A DNA stretch of 64,000 nucleotides from Trichobilharzia szidati (GCA_944472155.2 OX235279.1:177485868-177549867); one strand, 5' to 3'. Shown: positions 9,734-21,509, counted from the first letter of the stretch. Notes: generated by a model not told the origin, from the letters alone. Made by a program: numbers and translations.

Positions 9734-11515
9734 TTGAACCGACCACCACCTGCAACCCATCCAGAAATACCAACAACAGCGCATACACAACTGCAAGTTG
9801 ACACCAATCCTACAACGAAAGCTGAAGTCTTGAATGCAATCAAGCTTCTGAAAGCTGGAAAAGCAGCTGGACCAGATGGAATACCCCCTGAAGCACTGAA
9901 AGCGGACCCAGAGACGACAGCAGATATGCTGACTCCATTATTGCAAAAGGTCTGGAAGGATGAGAAGGTGCCTACTGACTGGAGGAAAGGTTACCTCGTG
10001 AAACTACCAAAGAAGGGGACTTAGTTCCATTATGGGTAAATTTTCTTTTGATAAAGTCTCACAGTGTAATACAGTAATGTTTACTGATGACGTTTCGAGC
10101 ACAATTCATTGCTCATAATCATCTTATATCAAGGGCGACTTAGGACTCTTCAAGAACTAGCGAGGAATCATACTCCTGTCGAAGCCAAGTAAAATCTTGA
10201 GTCGCACCATCCTGGAGAGAATTAAGGACGCACTGGATACAGAACTCCGACCAGAACAAGCTGGATTCGGGAAAGACAAATCATGTTCTGACCAAATTGC
10301 AACTCTGCGCATCATCATCACAGAACAAAGCATGGAATGGCAATCAAACCTCTACCTCAAATTAAAAGATTTCGAGAAGGCCTTCGACAGCGTTGACCAC
10401 GAGGAAATTTGTAAGCTACTCGAGTACTACGGTGTACCCCAAATATTCATCAACCTTATTCAACAGCTCACTGTACGACAACGGCACATGTCAATTGATC
10501 CACAACGGAAAACTCAGCGAAGCGTTTGGAGTAAACACAGGAGTCAGACAAGGGTGCTTATTATCACCAATGATATTCCTAATTGTGGTGGACTGGATTG
10601 GATTATGCGTCAGACAGTGGGAAACGAGAAGACAGGGATATCCTGGACCGACGTGAAGAACCTAGAACACCTGGATTTCGCGCGCGGATGATTTATGTTT
10701 GATGTCACACAAAATCGAAGACTTACAAGCGAAATCCGACAAACTGGTCGAAGAAGCAGCCAGAGAAGACAGGACTCCATGTGAACATAGACAAAACGGA
10801 GGTTATGAAAATAACCAACCAACAGCAACAACAACAGCAGCAACATTCAGCGCCATCACCATCAACGGGAGGGATTTGAAAGAGGTTACTTCATTCACTT
10901 ATCTAGGGAGCATTGTCTCAACTACAGGAGGAACGGAGGCGAGGATGTCAAATCGACAATCGGGAAGGCAAGAAACACATTTATCAACCTAAAACCAATC
11001 TTGAAATATTCCGCTGTCACTCAGCATCAACAACAAAGTGATTCGGATTTTCAATACAAACGTCAAGTCAGTCACTTCTTCTATACGGATCAGAAACTTG
11101 GTGGGTCACAAAGAATATTTCCAACAGCCTGTTGCACACCTTTATCAACAACTGTCTTCACTCTATACTGAAGATCAGATGGCCAGAAAGAACAAGAACC
11201 AACAAGAAACTATGCGAACAAACAAACGAAACAAGAACCAATCGCCCAACAAATATGCAGGAGAAAGTGGAGATGGATTGGACACTCGCTGAGAAGGCCG
11301 CTGGGTGACATCGCGCGTCAGGCCATCACTCGAGTGGAACCCGAAAGGGAAGCGGCGAGTGGGACGTCCAAGGGTGACATGGAGGAGATCGTGTGAAGAG
11401 GAGTTGGAACAGTATGGACTAACATGTATTCAGGTGAAAAGTACAACAGAAGACAGAAGCAAGTGGAGACGTGCAGTTGAAGCCCAATGTTCTACTAGGA
11501 ACCCAAGGGAATAAT
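9734..11515 (+). pseudogene. RTE-clade LINE reverse transcriptase ORF, broken
   Basis: The ORF encodes the RT and C-terminus of an SR2-like RTE element. In order: KAGKAAGPDGIPPEAL (9855), SRTILERIKDAL (10197), FEKAFDSVDHEEI (RT motif A, 10370), NTGVRQGCLLSPMIFL (motif B, 10535), the catalytic DD region near 10680, TFTYLGSIVSTTGG (10890) and WRRSCEEELEQYGL (11380). It is broken by a 114-bp PLE-tail insertion (10026-10139), a frameshift near 10470 and a 4-nt insertion in the motif C codons. The apurinic endonuclease domain is missing, so the copy is 5'-truncated. Confidence 0.8.
10026..10139 (-). mobile_element. PLE terminal fragment inserted in RTE ORF
   Basis: The insertion separates KLPKKG from the following RTE frame (DLGLFKN...RGI). 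GACTTAG occurs just before and at the end of the insert, a likely 7-bp target duplication. The insert carries, on the minus strand, the stem-loop GAGCA...TGCTC followed by GAAACGTCAT. It is related to 33.50-33.62 kb and to the ends of the PLE copies at 26.9-30.3 kb. Confidence 0.65.
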
Positions 11516-11664
11516 AATAATGTGATTTTCACCAATATTTCTACCCTTTATTTATTTGATCAATTTTCTTGATTAACGATCACCTCTCATGGCATGCCAA
11601 GATTGACCAATTATTGGTAATGTATTAAAATAGCTATAGGTGAATTGCAGTAGTATTTGACGCT

Positions 11665-12310
11665 GCTTTCAAAGGGTTACTTTATAGGGATTTGAATTTT
11701 TTGAATTTCGACCATGGATTGATGCCAGTTAGAGAATAATTAAAAGACAGGGAGTACTGGATATAATTTAATAATTCTCATTGTAGCATGAAGAACACAA
11801 TATCCAGCGAAGAGACTCTTTTCAACAAATTTATTATCAAGCTGTACAATCGTATATATATGGTTTTTATAAAATTTATATCCCGTGAGGGAGTTAGGTC
11901 AAAGGTGTGAATCTTTATCATGCAAGTGTGGGGCTTTTCGATGGTACCAGTGAGCCTCAGATCAGTTTTCAATGGTTAGACTATATGAAAAAGTTACCTA
12001 GAGTTCTTGTGAGAAGTCGTGACCGGTGGGATCCATCACGGACAACATTGGTTATCGACACTAAAATCACGAATTGGTAGAGGTTGGAATTTGAGACCAC
12101 TGAATCGGAACCCAGTGACTGAGTGGTCTTCGAGCTTGCCTTGTCACCGTAAATTCATGAGTTCGAAGCCCGGCAGCCACGTACCATCGAAGAGTCCCAA
12201 AATAGGACGAAACAGCTTTCCAATATTTATGGGAACATAACGTAAATATTATAAAATCATTCCAAATAACCCCGGGGTGTTTAGAAAACCAAAACAAGAT
12301 ATTTCAGAAC
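11665..12310. mobile_element. foldback SINE pieces with an inserted PLE tail
   Basis: The left end (11710-11765) has the GATTGATGCCAGTTAGAGAA block of the second SINE family, and 12005-12200 has its body (GAAGTCGTGACCGGTGGG, a tRNA-like GCCTTGTCACCG stretch). Between them, 11797-11860 carries on the minus strand a PLE tail (CAGC, GAAA, AGAGTCTCTT, CGCTG). Confidence 0.5.
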
Positions 12311-12479
12311 TTCAGTAAGTCCACTAAATCTAGGTATTTATGTGAATGAAGATAAAAACTTACTCGAAACCACGTGTTAGTTAGATAACTGTGAAAACAT
12401 TCAAAAGATGATAGGTGTCTCCGGCAATCCTAAGGTGTCAATAAATTTTTGAAAAAGAACAGATGACTTGATGGACTAA

Positions 12480-14528
12480 ATGAAGAAACCAAAACATTCT
12501 TGCGACTACAGTTTTATTACATTGCTGGGCCATGGAAATCTTGTTAACTTCCCAACTCGACAAGATACTTCACTTGATTTAGTATTTACAAATGACTCTG
12601 GAATATACGAAGCTCGTAAGAGAGCTCCGCTCTTCAATTCTGATCACTTTATTGTACGAGTTTTACCAAAAATTTACGGAAAGTTACACCATAAAGCCTT
12701 CTCAAACTTGTCCCGGAAAGTTGTTGACAGATGTTACTCAAATCAGAACGTACTTCATCTTAGAAACATGCTCAGTGACACAAGATGGGATCTGTTTAAT
12801 GATGACTCACTTGATGATGTAATATTACATATTATCTGAAATTCTGTTTTGAAATCTGCTGTCCAAAAGAAACACTATTCGTCAAATTTGACCGTTTCTC
12901 CTCCCCTCAACTTAAAAAGCTTCGTAGAGAGAAGGAAAAACTATATAAAATGAAAGATAAAAGTGGTGTACAAAGAACTAACTTCTTAATCAAGTCTGAA
13001 ATGCAGTGGTTGAATGTAATATATAACCAGAAATTCATATCCTGCAAAAATGCTTCAAATATGTGGAAACTATTTAAGGAAATCACTGGTGGTAAGCAGA
13101 TAAACAATATTCCGAATTCTTCTGTTGTATGTACTCTTAGTAAATCTTATATCTACTCTCCCTCAAATACCATGCTTCCCAGCATCACTAGTGTTAATAT
13201 TAGCCCCTTTCCAGGTTTTAACACAAATGATTTTCAAAAGTGCCTCAAGCTCTGAAACATTCCCAGAGCTTAGGTCCAGATTATGTACCTAGTATTATTT
13301 TTTTTAATGTTCTGATATTCTGTGTCACCCTCTCACTGATCTATTTAACAAATCTTTTTCCAGTAATATCGTGCCTGCCGTTTGGAAGGACATTAAAGTT
13401 GTACCCATACCTAAATCGTCTACTGGAGCATGTGTCAAATTTAGACCCATTGCTATTACCTCTCCTTTTTTGAAAACTATGGAGAAACTACTTTTACTTA
13501 TTCTTGTGCCTTCGCTTAAATCCTTTAATGACCCTAAACAATTTGCCTATAAGCACTGTAGAAGCACTTTAGATGCAGCTGCCATCTTATATCATAACAC
13601 TGCTTCCAGTCTAGACAAGGGGCTGAATTTGTTCGTTGTGCCTTCCTAGAATATACGTCTGCTTTTGACTTGGTCCTATTAAATAAACTTGCTGCAAGTC
13701 AAACAGAATGTTGGGCTGTTAACTGGTTACATTCCTATTTCTCAGAAAGAAAGCAGTACACCGTGAATAAAGGTAAGTCTTCCACTTCATCGCCTACTGA
13801 AGCTGGTGTCCCTCAAGATGCTGTCCTTTCTCCCTTTTCTTGTTTCTTTCTTCTTACATGACTTGCCTCACTCTGATGAAATAAACTTTGTGGAGTACGC
13901 TGATGATTTAACAGATTCAATAACTGTTAACTCCCAGGTAGATTGTACCAAAATAAATAGCTTTCTGTCGGAAGTCAGTAAATGGTCTGAGTCTAACGGT
14001 CTTAGACTGAATCCTTCTAAATATCAAACTGTTAATTTCAGCTTAAGGTGTAAACGACAGTTAAAAGAAGTTGTCGATTCTCATGGCAGTTGTAAGATTG
14101 ATGACAATGATATAGGAATTAAATCAGAAATTAAGTATCTTGGACTTATTCTCTCTTCTGATCTCTCCTGGTCTTCCCATGTCTCAGCGATCTCCAGTAA
14201 AATATTTCGCCTGACATTTTACATTGAGAAGTCAAGGCACTCGGGTATAACTCAACCCCTTCTCTTACAGTTCATAAACTCTTGCATCCAACCTATTCTT
14301 CTTTATTGTTCACACTTATTCTTTCCTGGTTTGTTTAAAAAGGAATATGTCACAATTCGTAGAATGCTGAAGACTGTCAGTAGGGTGAGTGGTGTCCCAG
14401 TGGACCACATAGTTAACGTCGTTGTCGATAGGCACTTGACTTCGTGCAATAAATTTGCAAAAGGGATTTTGTCTGACTTGGAGCATCCACTTCACCCCTC
14501 AACTTTCACCTGGCATCTCCTCAGGTAG
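12480..14528 (+). pseudogene. CR1-like endonuclease/RT ORF, broken
   Basis: Three same-frame blocks (12480-12839, 13371-13649, 13806-14528) and one block in another frame (12950-13255) make up one decayed polyprotein. Recognisable parts are SLDLVFTNDSGIYE (end of the endonuclease, 12570), PAVWKDIKVVPIPKSS and FRPIAITSPFLKTMEKLLL (RT fingers, 13375), SAFDLVLLNKL (motif A, 13660), EAGVPQDAVLSPF (motif B, 13800), FVEYADDLTDS (motif C, 13888), and CIQPILLYCSHLFFPGLFKKE in the thumb/C-terminal part. Multiple frameshifts make it inactive. Confidence 0.8.
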
Positions 14529-15121
14529 AACAAGAAGTAACTTCAGAAAACTGTATGCTCACACGTCTAAATATAAAAATTCTATGATACCATACTTGTC
14601 AAGTATTTTATGTGATGAAAATAGTGTTAGCCTAGTAAATAAACCATCTCCTACATCCATCCACCCTTATATACCTTCAAGTTCTACTTTTATCATTTGT
14701 ATTATATTTATGGTCCTGTTGTTTCTTTGTTTTTATTTTCATAACTGCAAGCACCAACTTATCTCTATGACTGCTGTAATCTTTGTTTTTCCCCTCACCA
14801 TATCATGTAAAGAGAACATTATATTCAATATTTTTAAACATGCAAGGATTTGTATACCGCATCGACAATACTGTGTGAAACAAGCCCACGGCAATTTCCA
14901 CTTGTAGTATAATTATTATTATTACCTTAACTGTTATCATTACTATTATTTCCATTTTATATGCTGCATGTTTTTTTGACATTACCCCTATTGTAAATGT
15001 TGAAAACTTTTCTGTGATTAATTTTATTAATAATTTGAAGAAATTAGATGCAATATTGTGATTAATGCTGAAAACTCCATTCTGTATCACAAGTACTGTT
15101 TTTGGGAATAAAGTAAATCAT

Positions 15122-15124
15122 TGC

Positions 15125-15172
<48 letters not shown>
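15122..15172. repeat. ATT microsatellite at CR1 3' end
   Basis: About 17 uninterrupted ATT units. Shorter versions end the related CR1 copies, so it belongs to the element's 3' tail. Confidence 0.9.
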
Positions 15173-15176
<4 letters not shown>

Positions 15177-15404
15177 TTGCATTATTTTATAACCTAAATT
15201 TTGATCACCAGCTGTTAAATTTCCACTAATTTTCATATTCTACTGATAAGTAGTACATTTTAGCAAACTTCAATTTTCAGCGTGGATTGAAAAATTCTAT
15301 TAACACACCCTCTACTCAGTCATGCCGGCAGAAGAGTTACTATCAGCGCAAACAAGAAATGTTCATCAGGTAAAACTAGAGCAACCAACTGTTTCCAATT
15401 AATT

Positions 15405-15600
15405 ATTCAGGTGGCACAGTGGTTAGGACTCTCGCCGATCATGCACATGGTCCGGAGTTCAATCTCCTGCCGACGCACACCTGATATCAATATTCGGCCT
15501 GCCGAATATTTAGGCTAGCCATATCACATACTGAAAATTCAATACTTGTACTAAAATACGGTTTTGAATCAAGCTCTAATCAAAATAAAATAATTAAAAA
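15405..15600 (+). mobile_element. tRNA-headed SINE with CR1-like tail
   Basis: Head GGTGGCACAGTGGTTAGGAC with a decayed B box (GAGTTCAATCTCC), then CACACCTGATATC and a tail with CTGAAAATTCAATACTTGTA. Same subtype as 3968, 31385 and 33636. Confidence 0.75.
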
Positions 15601-15872
15601 ATTTCTATAGTGAATTTACAAATCCATTAATTTTAATGTATAATAGGCAGTAAAGGCCAACTCGATTCATATCAGAAAGTGTGCTGTGGTCTACTGCTCT
15701 GCAATTCTCGCTTTATAAATTACTCTATTCGTTATTGTTCACAGACTGCTGAGGATAACTACTACGATGCAGTGGATAACCCTTGTTCAATGTGTTCCTC
15801 TGAGCAATGCTTTCATACATGTTCAAACGATTTTCAACAATCACTTTCATACTACTCGGAATTTGAAATAAA

Positions 15873-17321
15873 TTGCCCTCCAGGTCTTTTTTCTGTGGAT
15901 TACCTTATGAAATTATGACAAACAATTTTGAACAACCTATTCGTCAACGGCTAGGCGTGCACGCTCTGAAAGACGCATTTCATTTCTCTGAAAGTGTGAA
16001 CCACATGAACGTTTTAAATAAGTTCATGCTGTCATTTGATGCAACCTCCTTGTTCACAATGATTCCAATCAACGAAACTATTGAGATCATTTGTCAGCAG
16101 TCTGATCTTCTCCCACTTCCAGAGTCGGAATTCAAACGCCTACTGCTAATGTGTACCATGGATGTGCAATTCCAATTTGACAACACTCTTTACCTCCAAA
16201 TAGATGGTGTAGCTATGGGCAGCCCTATGGGTAGCCCTGTTTTAGCAGATATATTGATGTCCAACCTTGAAAGAACAAAGTTGAAGCATGCAATCGATGA
16301 AAAAACTTCCTACTGTCGATATGTTGATGACACATTTAAAGTGTGGAACAATGAAAGTCATGCTTCACATTTACTCAGATTATTCAATGATGCACACGCC
16401 AATATTGAGTTTACTATGGAACATGAAAGTGATGGAAAGTTTCACTTCATCGACATCGCCATGGAACGCCTAGAAGACGGTAGTCTTCAGAAGTCAATTT
16501 ATTGAAAGCCTACATGGAAAGGAAAATACTTACATTTTAACAACTTTTGTCCAAATAGCTTTAAACGTGGTCTAGTCAAGACTCTGTACTGTAGAGGGGA
16601 GAGAATATGCTCTATAGAGAAATTAGAGGGAGCATTTGAGTTTCTTGAAAAGACATTGAAGAGCAATGGGTATCCTAAAAGGTTCATCAACAAGTATGGA
16701 AGGTCTGAAGGCTCAAATGTCAAACAAATCACAGGGGAGAAAAAGCCAATCTACATTCAACTTCATTATAAAGGTGGAAACATTGCAGCAATGGTCAACA
16801 GAAGACTGAGCACATCACTAGCCACAGCCTATCCTGCAGCTAAGCTCGTCCCCGTCTATCGAACAACTTGTGCTTTGATGCAATCAAAAATCGATAGATA
16901 TCTTTCTCATGTTAACTCCATCTGTATATACAAATTTACATGTATCTGTGGGAGCAGTTACATTGGAAGGACAGAAAAAAGGGCATATCTACGATTTTCT
17001 GGACATGTACCGAAAAGCTCACGCCTAAAGGGAAGAAACGCTTTAAACAGTGCCATCACCAGGCATCTCGTCGACAAGGGTCATGAGGTGGACGTCGAAA
17101 AGTCGTTCAAAATTATCAATAGGCAAAAGAGCTCAATTCACCTTAAGTTTGCTGAAGCCATTTCCATCAAGCGCCTGAAACCTGATTTATGTGTTCAGAA
17201 AGAAGCGGTTATCAGTCTTTCTTTGCACTACCCTGGTAACTGGATATTTTTCATCCGAATGCGAGATGCTGAAAAGTTTTCATTGTGTATGATTATTATA
17301 GTTGTTCGGAATAGTGTTTAA
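15873..17321 (+). pseudogene. PLE RT-GIY-YIG polyprotein with one nonsense codon
   Basis: One reading frame runs through 15873-17321 with a single stop at 16503-16505. RT motif A is MLSFDATSLFTMIP (16030), motif B is GVAMGSPMGSPVLADIL (16207), and motif C is CRYVDDTFKVW (16315). The endonuclease has CIYKFTCICGSSYIGRTEKR (16922-16981), RHLVDKGHEVDVEKSFKI and FAEAISIKRLKPDLC. At the stop the sister copy near 49320 reads CGA (Arg), so this is one CGA-to-TGA change. PLE proteins perform target-primed reverse transcription with a GIY-YIG nickase. Confidence 0.8.
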
Positions 17322-17450
17322 TATTGCATATATATGTGTATATATTATTAGTGTATGCGTATACTGATCAATTGATTTTTGTTTAAAATGAACTCTGTGC
17401 AAGTATGTTAAAATTGTTTTTGTAGATACATTTAATAATGTCGTTGGCCT

Positions 17451-17506
17451 GTAAGCAGCTGACGAGAAGGCAACGAAATAAAAGATGGTTACCACTGTAT
17501 CCTACA
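17451..17506 (+). ncRNA. hammerhead-like core at PLE 3' end (degenerate)
   Basis: CTGACGA (17459-17465) and GAAA (17475-17478) have the right spacing. Stem III can pair ATA/TAT with an inner TGGT/ACCA. Stem I matches at only three of four positions. It is at the place corresponding to the better fold at 7235-7284. Confidence 0.5.
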
Positions 17507-17524
17507 AAAACTGTAGTTCTTCCT

Positions 17525-17985
17525 TTTGTTTTCAAATTTTGAAACCCCCAGAGATAACCTCATTAAGTGTAACAGATCGGTTATAGACTGTTTGTTCATA
17601 TTCATAGCTGTATTTGCGGGCTTTTTATCTCTTCATACAAACATTTTTTAATAAATTGATTGACCAAGTTAAACAGTCCGATCTGAGCATACCTACCCAT
17701 TTGTCAATTGCTGTATTCCATTCATATTCTCCAGACTTTTTAAAGCTGACATTTCTTGTTGACACAATCTGATGAGCAATTGTGTCACTGATTTCACCCT
17801 TTCTTCAACCAGAAAACGTTTGTTAAGATGTTTGAGAATCATTCCATTCTTTTAAGCATCGAATGTTTTAAATACGATGATTTACAAATGATTCTTTTGT
17901 CTGTGGGGATAGTGTGAGTTGATTGATCAATCTTTTAACCCCTGTTCGAAGAGACTATGAGTTTAATTAATGCGAGTGTGGGTGT
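17525..17985. other. no gene recognised
   Basis: AT-rich spacer; nothing supported. Confidence 0.35.
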
Positions 17986-18002
17986 AGATGAAGTACTTTA
18001 TG

Positions 18003-18386
18003 TTTACTTGGTGGATGGTGACTAGCAGGATGAGCATTTCATCCTATTTGGGACTCGTCAGCTTTATGTACCTGCATTTCTCAGTGAGTGATGATGTCCC
18101 CACCGAGGATTGAACCGAGTGCCTTTAGTTTCAAACGCCAAAGCGTTATCCACTAGACCACTTGGGCCAAGAGAGCCATCCCTTGTGCAACGGGTCATAT
18201 TAATTATTTTAATTGAATTTTGGATTTTCCCGTCGATTGATTGGACCGAAGTGCTTGGTTTCAGGTTGAATTAAATACTAATTATATGCCCAGACATCGT
18301 TGAAGCATCTGCTCAAGAAGCCGACATGTCAACCTGAGACCGACCACTTCGGTCCAATCAATCGACGGGAAAATCTAAAATTCAAT
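18003..18386 (-). mobile_element. hammerhead-carrying foldback SINE (short form), with target duplication
   Basis: A perfect 14-bp direct repeat TGAAGTACTTTATG (17989-18002 and 18387-18400) bounds this 384-bp unit. On the minus strand it has two inverted arms (18386-18331 and 18268-18208), a tRNA-like head (GTCTAGTGGATAACG and GGTTCAATCC), and the hammerhead tail ending in CACCATCCACCAAG. It lacks the extra hammerhead piece seen between the arms of the copy at 2993-3511. Confidence 0.8.
18030..18066 (-). ncRNA. hammerhead core with deleted stem I arm
   Basis: On the minus strand CTGACGA (18061-18055), stem II GTCC/GGAT and GAAA (18040-18037) are intact. About 11 nt after the cleavage position are missing compared with the copy at 3007, removing the 3' strand of stem I. 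Probably inactive. Confidence 0.65.
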
Positions 18387-18539
18387 TGAAGTACTTTATG
18401 GTTTTGCCGTCTACATCTCATTGGATACCAAGGTCAAGAAAATATTCTTCCCTATAAGTTACAAGACGTAGTTAATTATAACACTGTCTGACAGTGTAAG
18501 GAAGCTTTGCTCAGGGTAAAAGTTATAATAAAATGTATC

Positions 18540-18957
18540 CCCTGTAGTGGAGTGTCTGAGTGATAATGGTTTTCCGCAGAAGTTCACACACAAATATGAA
18601 AGCGTTGGTGTGGAAAATTTCATCTGCAACACAGTTGACAAAAAGCCTGTCTTTCTGCAGCCTGACCTAGAAGATCGTGATACTGCTGGTAGATTACGGT
18701 GTAAAATCCAAAAATTGGCACATATTCAGCCGCCAGTTATTTAATGTTACAATGTTACCCATAAATGTATCCATGAATTTACGTGTACATACGAAAACGC
18801 ATATATAGAAAGAACACACAGAAGGGTTATTGTCCACATTTCTAAGCATACAACAAAGAACCTGACTCGTTATAGCTAACAAGCAGCAAACAATGAGACT
18901 GAGCGCCGTCCATTGAACACTAGCCATGCTGTGAACGATCTGAAGACATTAGTCTCA
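18540..18957 (+). mobile_element. PLE fragment (connection plus GIY-YIG)
   Basis: Encodes DNGFPQKFTHKYESVG and DKKPVFLQ, matching SNGYPKRFINKYGRSEG and EKKPIYIQ of the PLE at 16.66 kb. A decayed GIY-YIG start follows (CIHEFTCTYENAYIERTHRR, HISKH). It abuts a CR1 fragment at 18958. Confidence 0.65.
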
Positions 18958-19771
18958 TATCTTGGCGATTTCTAAGAAAATATTCCGTCTTACCTTCTAC
19001 ATCAAGTTAAAACACTCTGGTATAGCCCAACCCTTACTCCTGCAATTTGTTAACTCTCACATTCTGCCTATTATTCTCGATTGTTCCCCCTTAGTTTTGC
19101 CCGGCCTACTGAAGAAAGACTATAACATATTACACAGGATGTTAAAGGTTGTCAGCAGGGTAAGCAACGTGCCAGTTAACCAGCTTGTTAATATTCTGGT
19201 TGATAGGCGCATCGAATGATGTGAAAAATGGGCCAAATCCATTCTGTCTAACTCACACCACCCTCTTCATTCACAACTCTCCCCTTGTATCTCATCAGAC
19301 AGAACCAGAAGCCTATATAGAAAACTATATGCTCGCACTAGGAAGTACAAAAACTCAACCATACCCTACTTAGCTCGTGTTCTGTGCGATAAAGAAAGCA
19401 TTAGGCGCGATACCTATAATTCATTAAATAGTCAGTAGAACAACTGGACCTCGTCTTTCCAACTAATATCATTTATAGGTACAACATTTTCTTTCATTCT
19501 CTTCCTTTTCTTTCTCTCTTTTTTCTTTTTTCTTTCTTTTTTTCCGTTTTGTGCTGCTTTGTTTCTTTCTATTGCTTACGCCAGCAAATACGACAGCACC
19601 TACTTTTCTAACACCTTCAAATACTGTTCAGCTTTGGCTTTGCTACCTTAATCTATGTAGAATTCTATTTATTGATAATGTACTAACTGGATGCAATACT
19701 GTAGTAAAAATGCTGAGAATTCCATTCTGTATGACAAGTACTGTTTTGGAATAAAGCAAATTATTATTATT
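18958..19771 (+). mobile_element. CR1-like LINE, 3' end
   Basis: Encodes SKKIFRLTFYIKLKHSG, ILPIILDCSPLVLPGLLKKD and VSRVSNVPVNQLVNILVDR (C-terminus of the CR1 ORF), then a T-rich 3' region and GGAATAAAGCAAATTATTAT. Closest to the copy at 57.08-57.87 kb. Confidence 0.8.
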
Positions 19772-19774
19772 ATC

Positions 19775-20225
19775 TGTAGACAAAAGGGATCTTTATTTTG
19801 CCTCATTTTTGTGAGACAGCAGTCATCAAAAAGTTAAAACCGAAATTTAAGTAAGTAAAAAGTTAGGGGGAAGATCGATTATCATCTTGGTGATTTCATG
19901 TATAAACTAAAGCAGCATTTCCTTTATCACGACGTCATACATTCGCCTAAATCTTCTCTGTTCCTTTTGAAAAATGTTTTTTCCTTTTTCATTTGAATGT
20001 CACTCATCCTAATGTTCTTTGCTATTTCGTAAAAAGTATTCTGTGTAATTACGTAAGCCATTTCATTGTGTTACAATCTTTCTGACTAGAATTTGTTTCA
20101 ATCCGAAATTTCGAATTTTGTCTTTTCTTTTCAAAAGAATATTCGTTTAATCATTCTAAAAATAGCCGGTCATTTTAACTCGGCTCACATTATTCTGAAC
20201 TATGCTGAACTAGACAGTTGCTTTT
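19775..20225. other. no gene recognised
   Basis: AT-rich spacer without recognised features. Confidence 0.35.
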
Positions 20226-20229
20226 GTAT

Positions 20230-21120
20230 TAAAAGTCAATCTGAACGAAGAATATTCTTTTCAATAATTTCTCTTCAGGTTCTTACAATTATAAAATATA
20301 ATATTTGTTGTCGTTACAATAATTAAGTGCATAAAAAGCTCGATCCTGTCACACTTGGTCGATACTGGACATCATATCGATGTCAACACAGCTTTCAGGG
20401 TTATATACCGAATTCCGAAGTCGTTATCACGCACAGTTCGCTTACGTCTTCTACACATAGCTGAAGCTGTTGCAATATGATCGACTAAACCGGAACTTTT
20501 TATCCAAAAAGAAGACGTCCAGACGCTGTTCCTACCGTGGCCCAACTTGGATTGATGATTCTCCTTCTCATCAAGAGTGCTTCTTCCCCTTAACCCTCTT
20601 GGTTATTTTTCCTTTGCTTATCATTACAATTATTATTATCAATATTATTATTCGTCATAATTTATGCCCTTCATGCAAACATTCTCTCAATACTATCGAA
20701 TTTTCCGATTATCCTACCCGGACTTATTATTAGTGATATTATCTCTTTTCTCATTATATACCTCCACCTGTTTCATTTCACATATTCGTTATTTCATTAT
20801 GAACCTCTCATTCCAGTCTTACTATATCCTGTTTAACACAGATCACTTTGTACTTGCCACTCACTCACCTGACACCTTTTATAACCTTGAACTGACTTGT
20901 CAATTTTCCTACCCCACACTCTACAAATCTATTATGATTAATCACCACCATTGTCTCCCGTTTTACAATATTTTGCTTTTGCATTAGCGAGAAAAGTTAG
21001 AATGTTCAAAATGTTGATAGCAATTTAAATTTTTGTATTGTTCAGGCTTTGGTCTGATGAAGAAATCTCACTGAAATCATGAAAAATGAGGTCATATTTA
21101 TCCAAATACATTTTTCGACC
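20230..21120 (+). mobile_element. Penelope-like element with inverted tail at its 5' side
   Basis: Residues at 20345-20560 read HLVDTGHHIDVNTAFRVIYR and LLHIAEAVAI, the C-terminal half of a PLE endonuclease, followed by a 3' untranslated region also present on the minus strand at 50.94-51.37 kb. Directly upstream, 20243-20325 is a PLE tail in the opposite orientation carrying a hammerhead fold. A possible further core (CTGATGA...GAAA) lies at 21053-21076. Confidence 0.65.
20243..20282 (-). ncRNA. hammerhead fold in inverted PLE tail
   Basis: On the minus strand: GAAC (20282-20279), CTGAAGA (20278-20272), GAAATTATT, GAAA, then AGAATATTCTT forming stem III, C at the cleavage site, and GTTC (20246-20243) closing stem I with GAAC. 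Stem II is short (G-U and A-U). All invariant core bases are present. Confidence 0.65.
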
Positions 21121-21129
21121 TTGTTTATT

Positions 21130-21500
21130 TATTTCAAAATGAGAAAATTATTGAAAAATTAAGTAGCACTGAGGTAGTTATCCCATCTACGTTTGAGACT
21201 GCTGAACACGCATAATTTCACAGTGTTTGTTGACATAGGAGTATGTGGATGGTATGAACGCAGACCACAGTCAAAATTAAGTAGAGAGACAATTATAAAA
21301 TGTGAAGATTTTGAAAGCCCTAGGTCTAATATGACTGAGATATACTTTTTGTGATAAAATGGAAACGAAGCACTTTTAGTCACTAATTATATCAGAGTAG
21401 AGATGATACAGTGAATTACTTGGAACAATGAAACCAAAACATGGGTAAACAAGTCTCTATAGAATTACTGGTGACATAGTTGTACTATTGGTTAATTAAC
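21130..21500. other. no gene recognised
   Basis: Spacer with no supported feature. Confidence 0.3.
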
Positions 21501-21509
21501 TTTGGTTAC

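Larger units (their letters stand above)
12440..15172 (+). mobile_element. CR1-like LINE, long copy
   Basis: Contains the end of an endonuclease domain, the whole RT region, a C-terminal domain and a 3' untranslated region. It ends with GGGAATAAAGTAAATCATTG and a long ATT repeat (15122-15172). The 5' part is missing. Related 3' ends lie at 7.6, 18.96, 38.4, 44.7, 54.3 and 57.1 kb. The family resembles schistosome SR1/Pido (CR1 clade), by motif only. Confidence 0.8.
15679..17520 (+). mobile_element. Penelope-like element, near-intact 3' half
   Basis: Carries RT motifs A-C, a connection region and a C-terminal GIY-YIG endonuclease in one frame, then a 3' untranslated region with a hammerhead-like core. 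A sister copy is at 49.2-50.3 kb and a more distant one at 6.3-7.3 kb. The RT fingers are missing or lie in the poorly matching part before 15873. Confidence 0.8.

Noticed and set aside
10085..10125. Repeated stem-loop with a GAAACGTC motif as a standard hammerhead
   Set aside because: The CUGANGA strand is altered (TGATTATGA) and stem III would have no loop. Reported as a covarying stem-loop instead.
21053..21100. CTGATGA...GAAA as another hammerhead
   Set aside because: Stem III could not be paired convincingly and stem I needs an offset, so it is mentioned only as a possible core.
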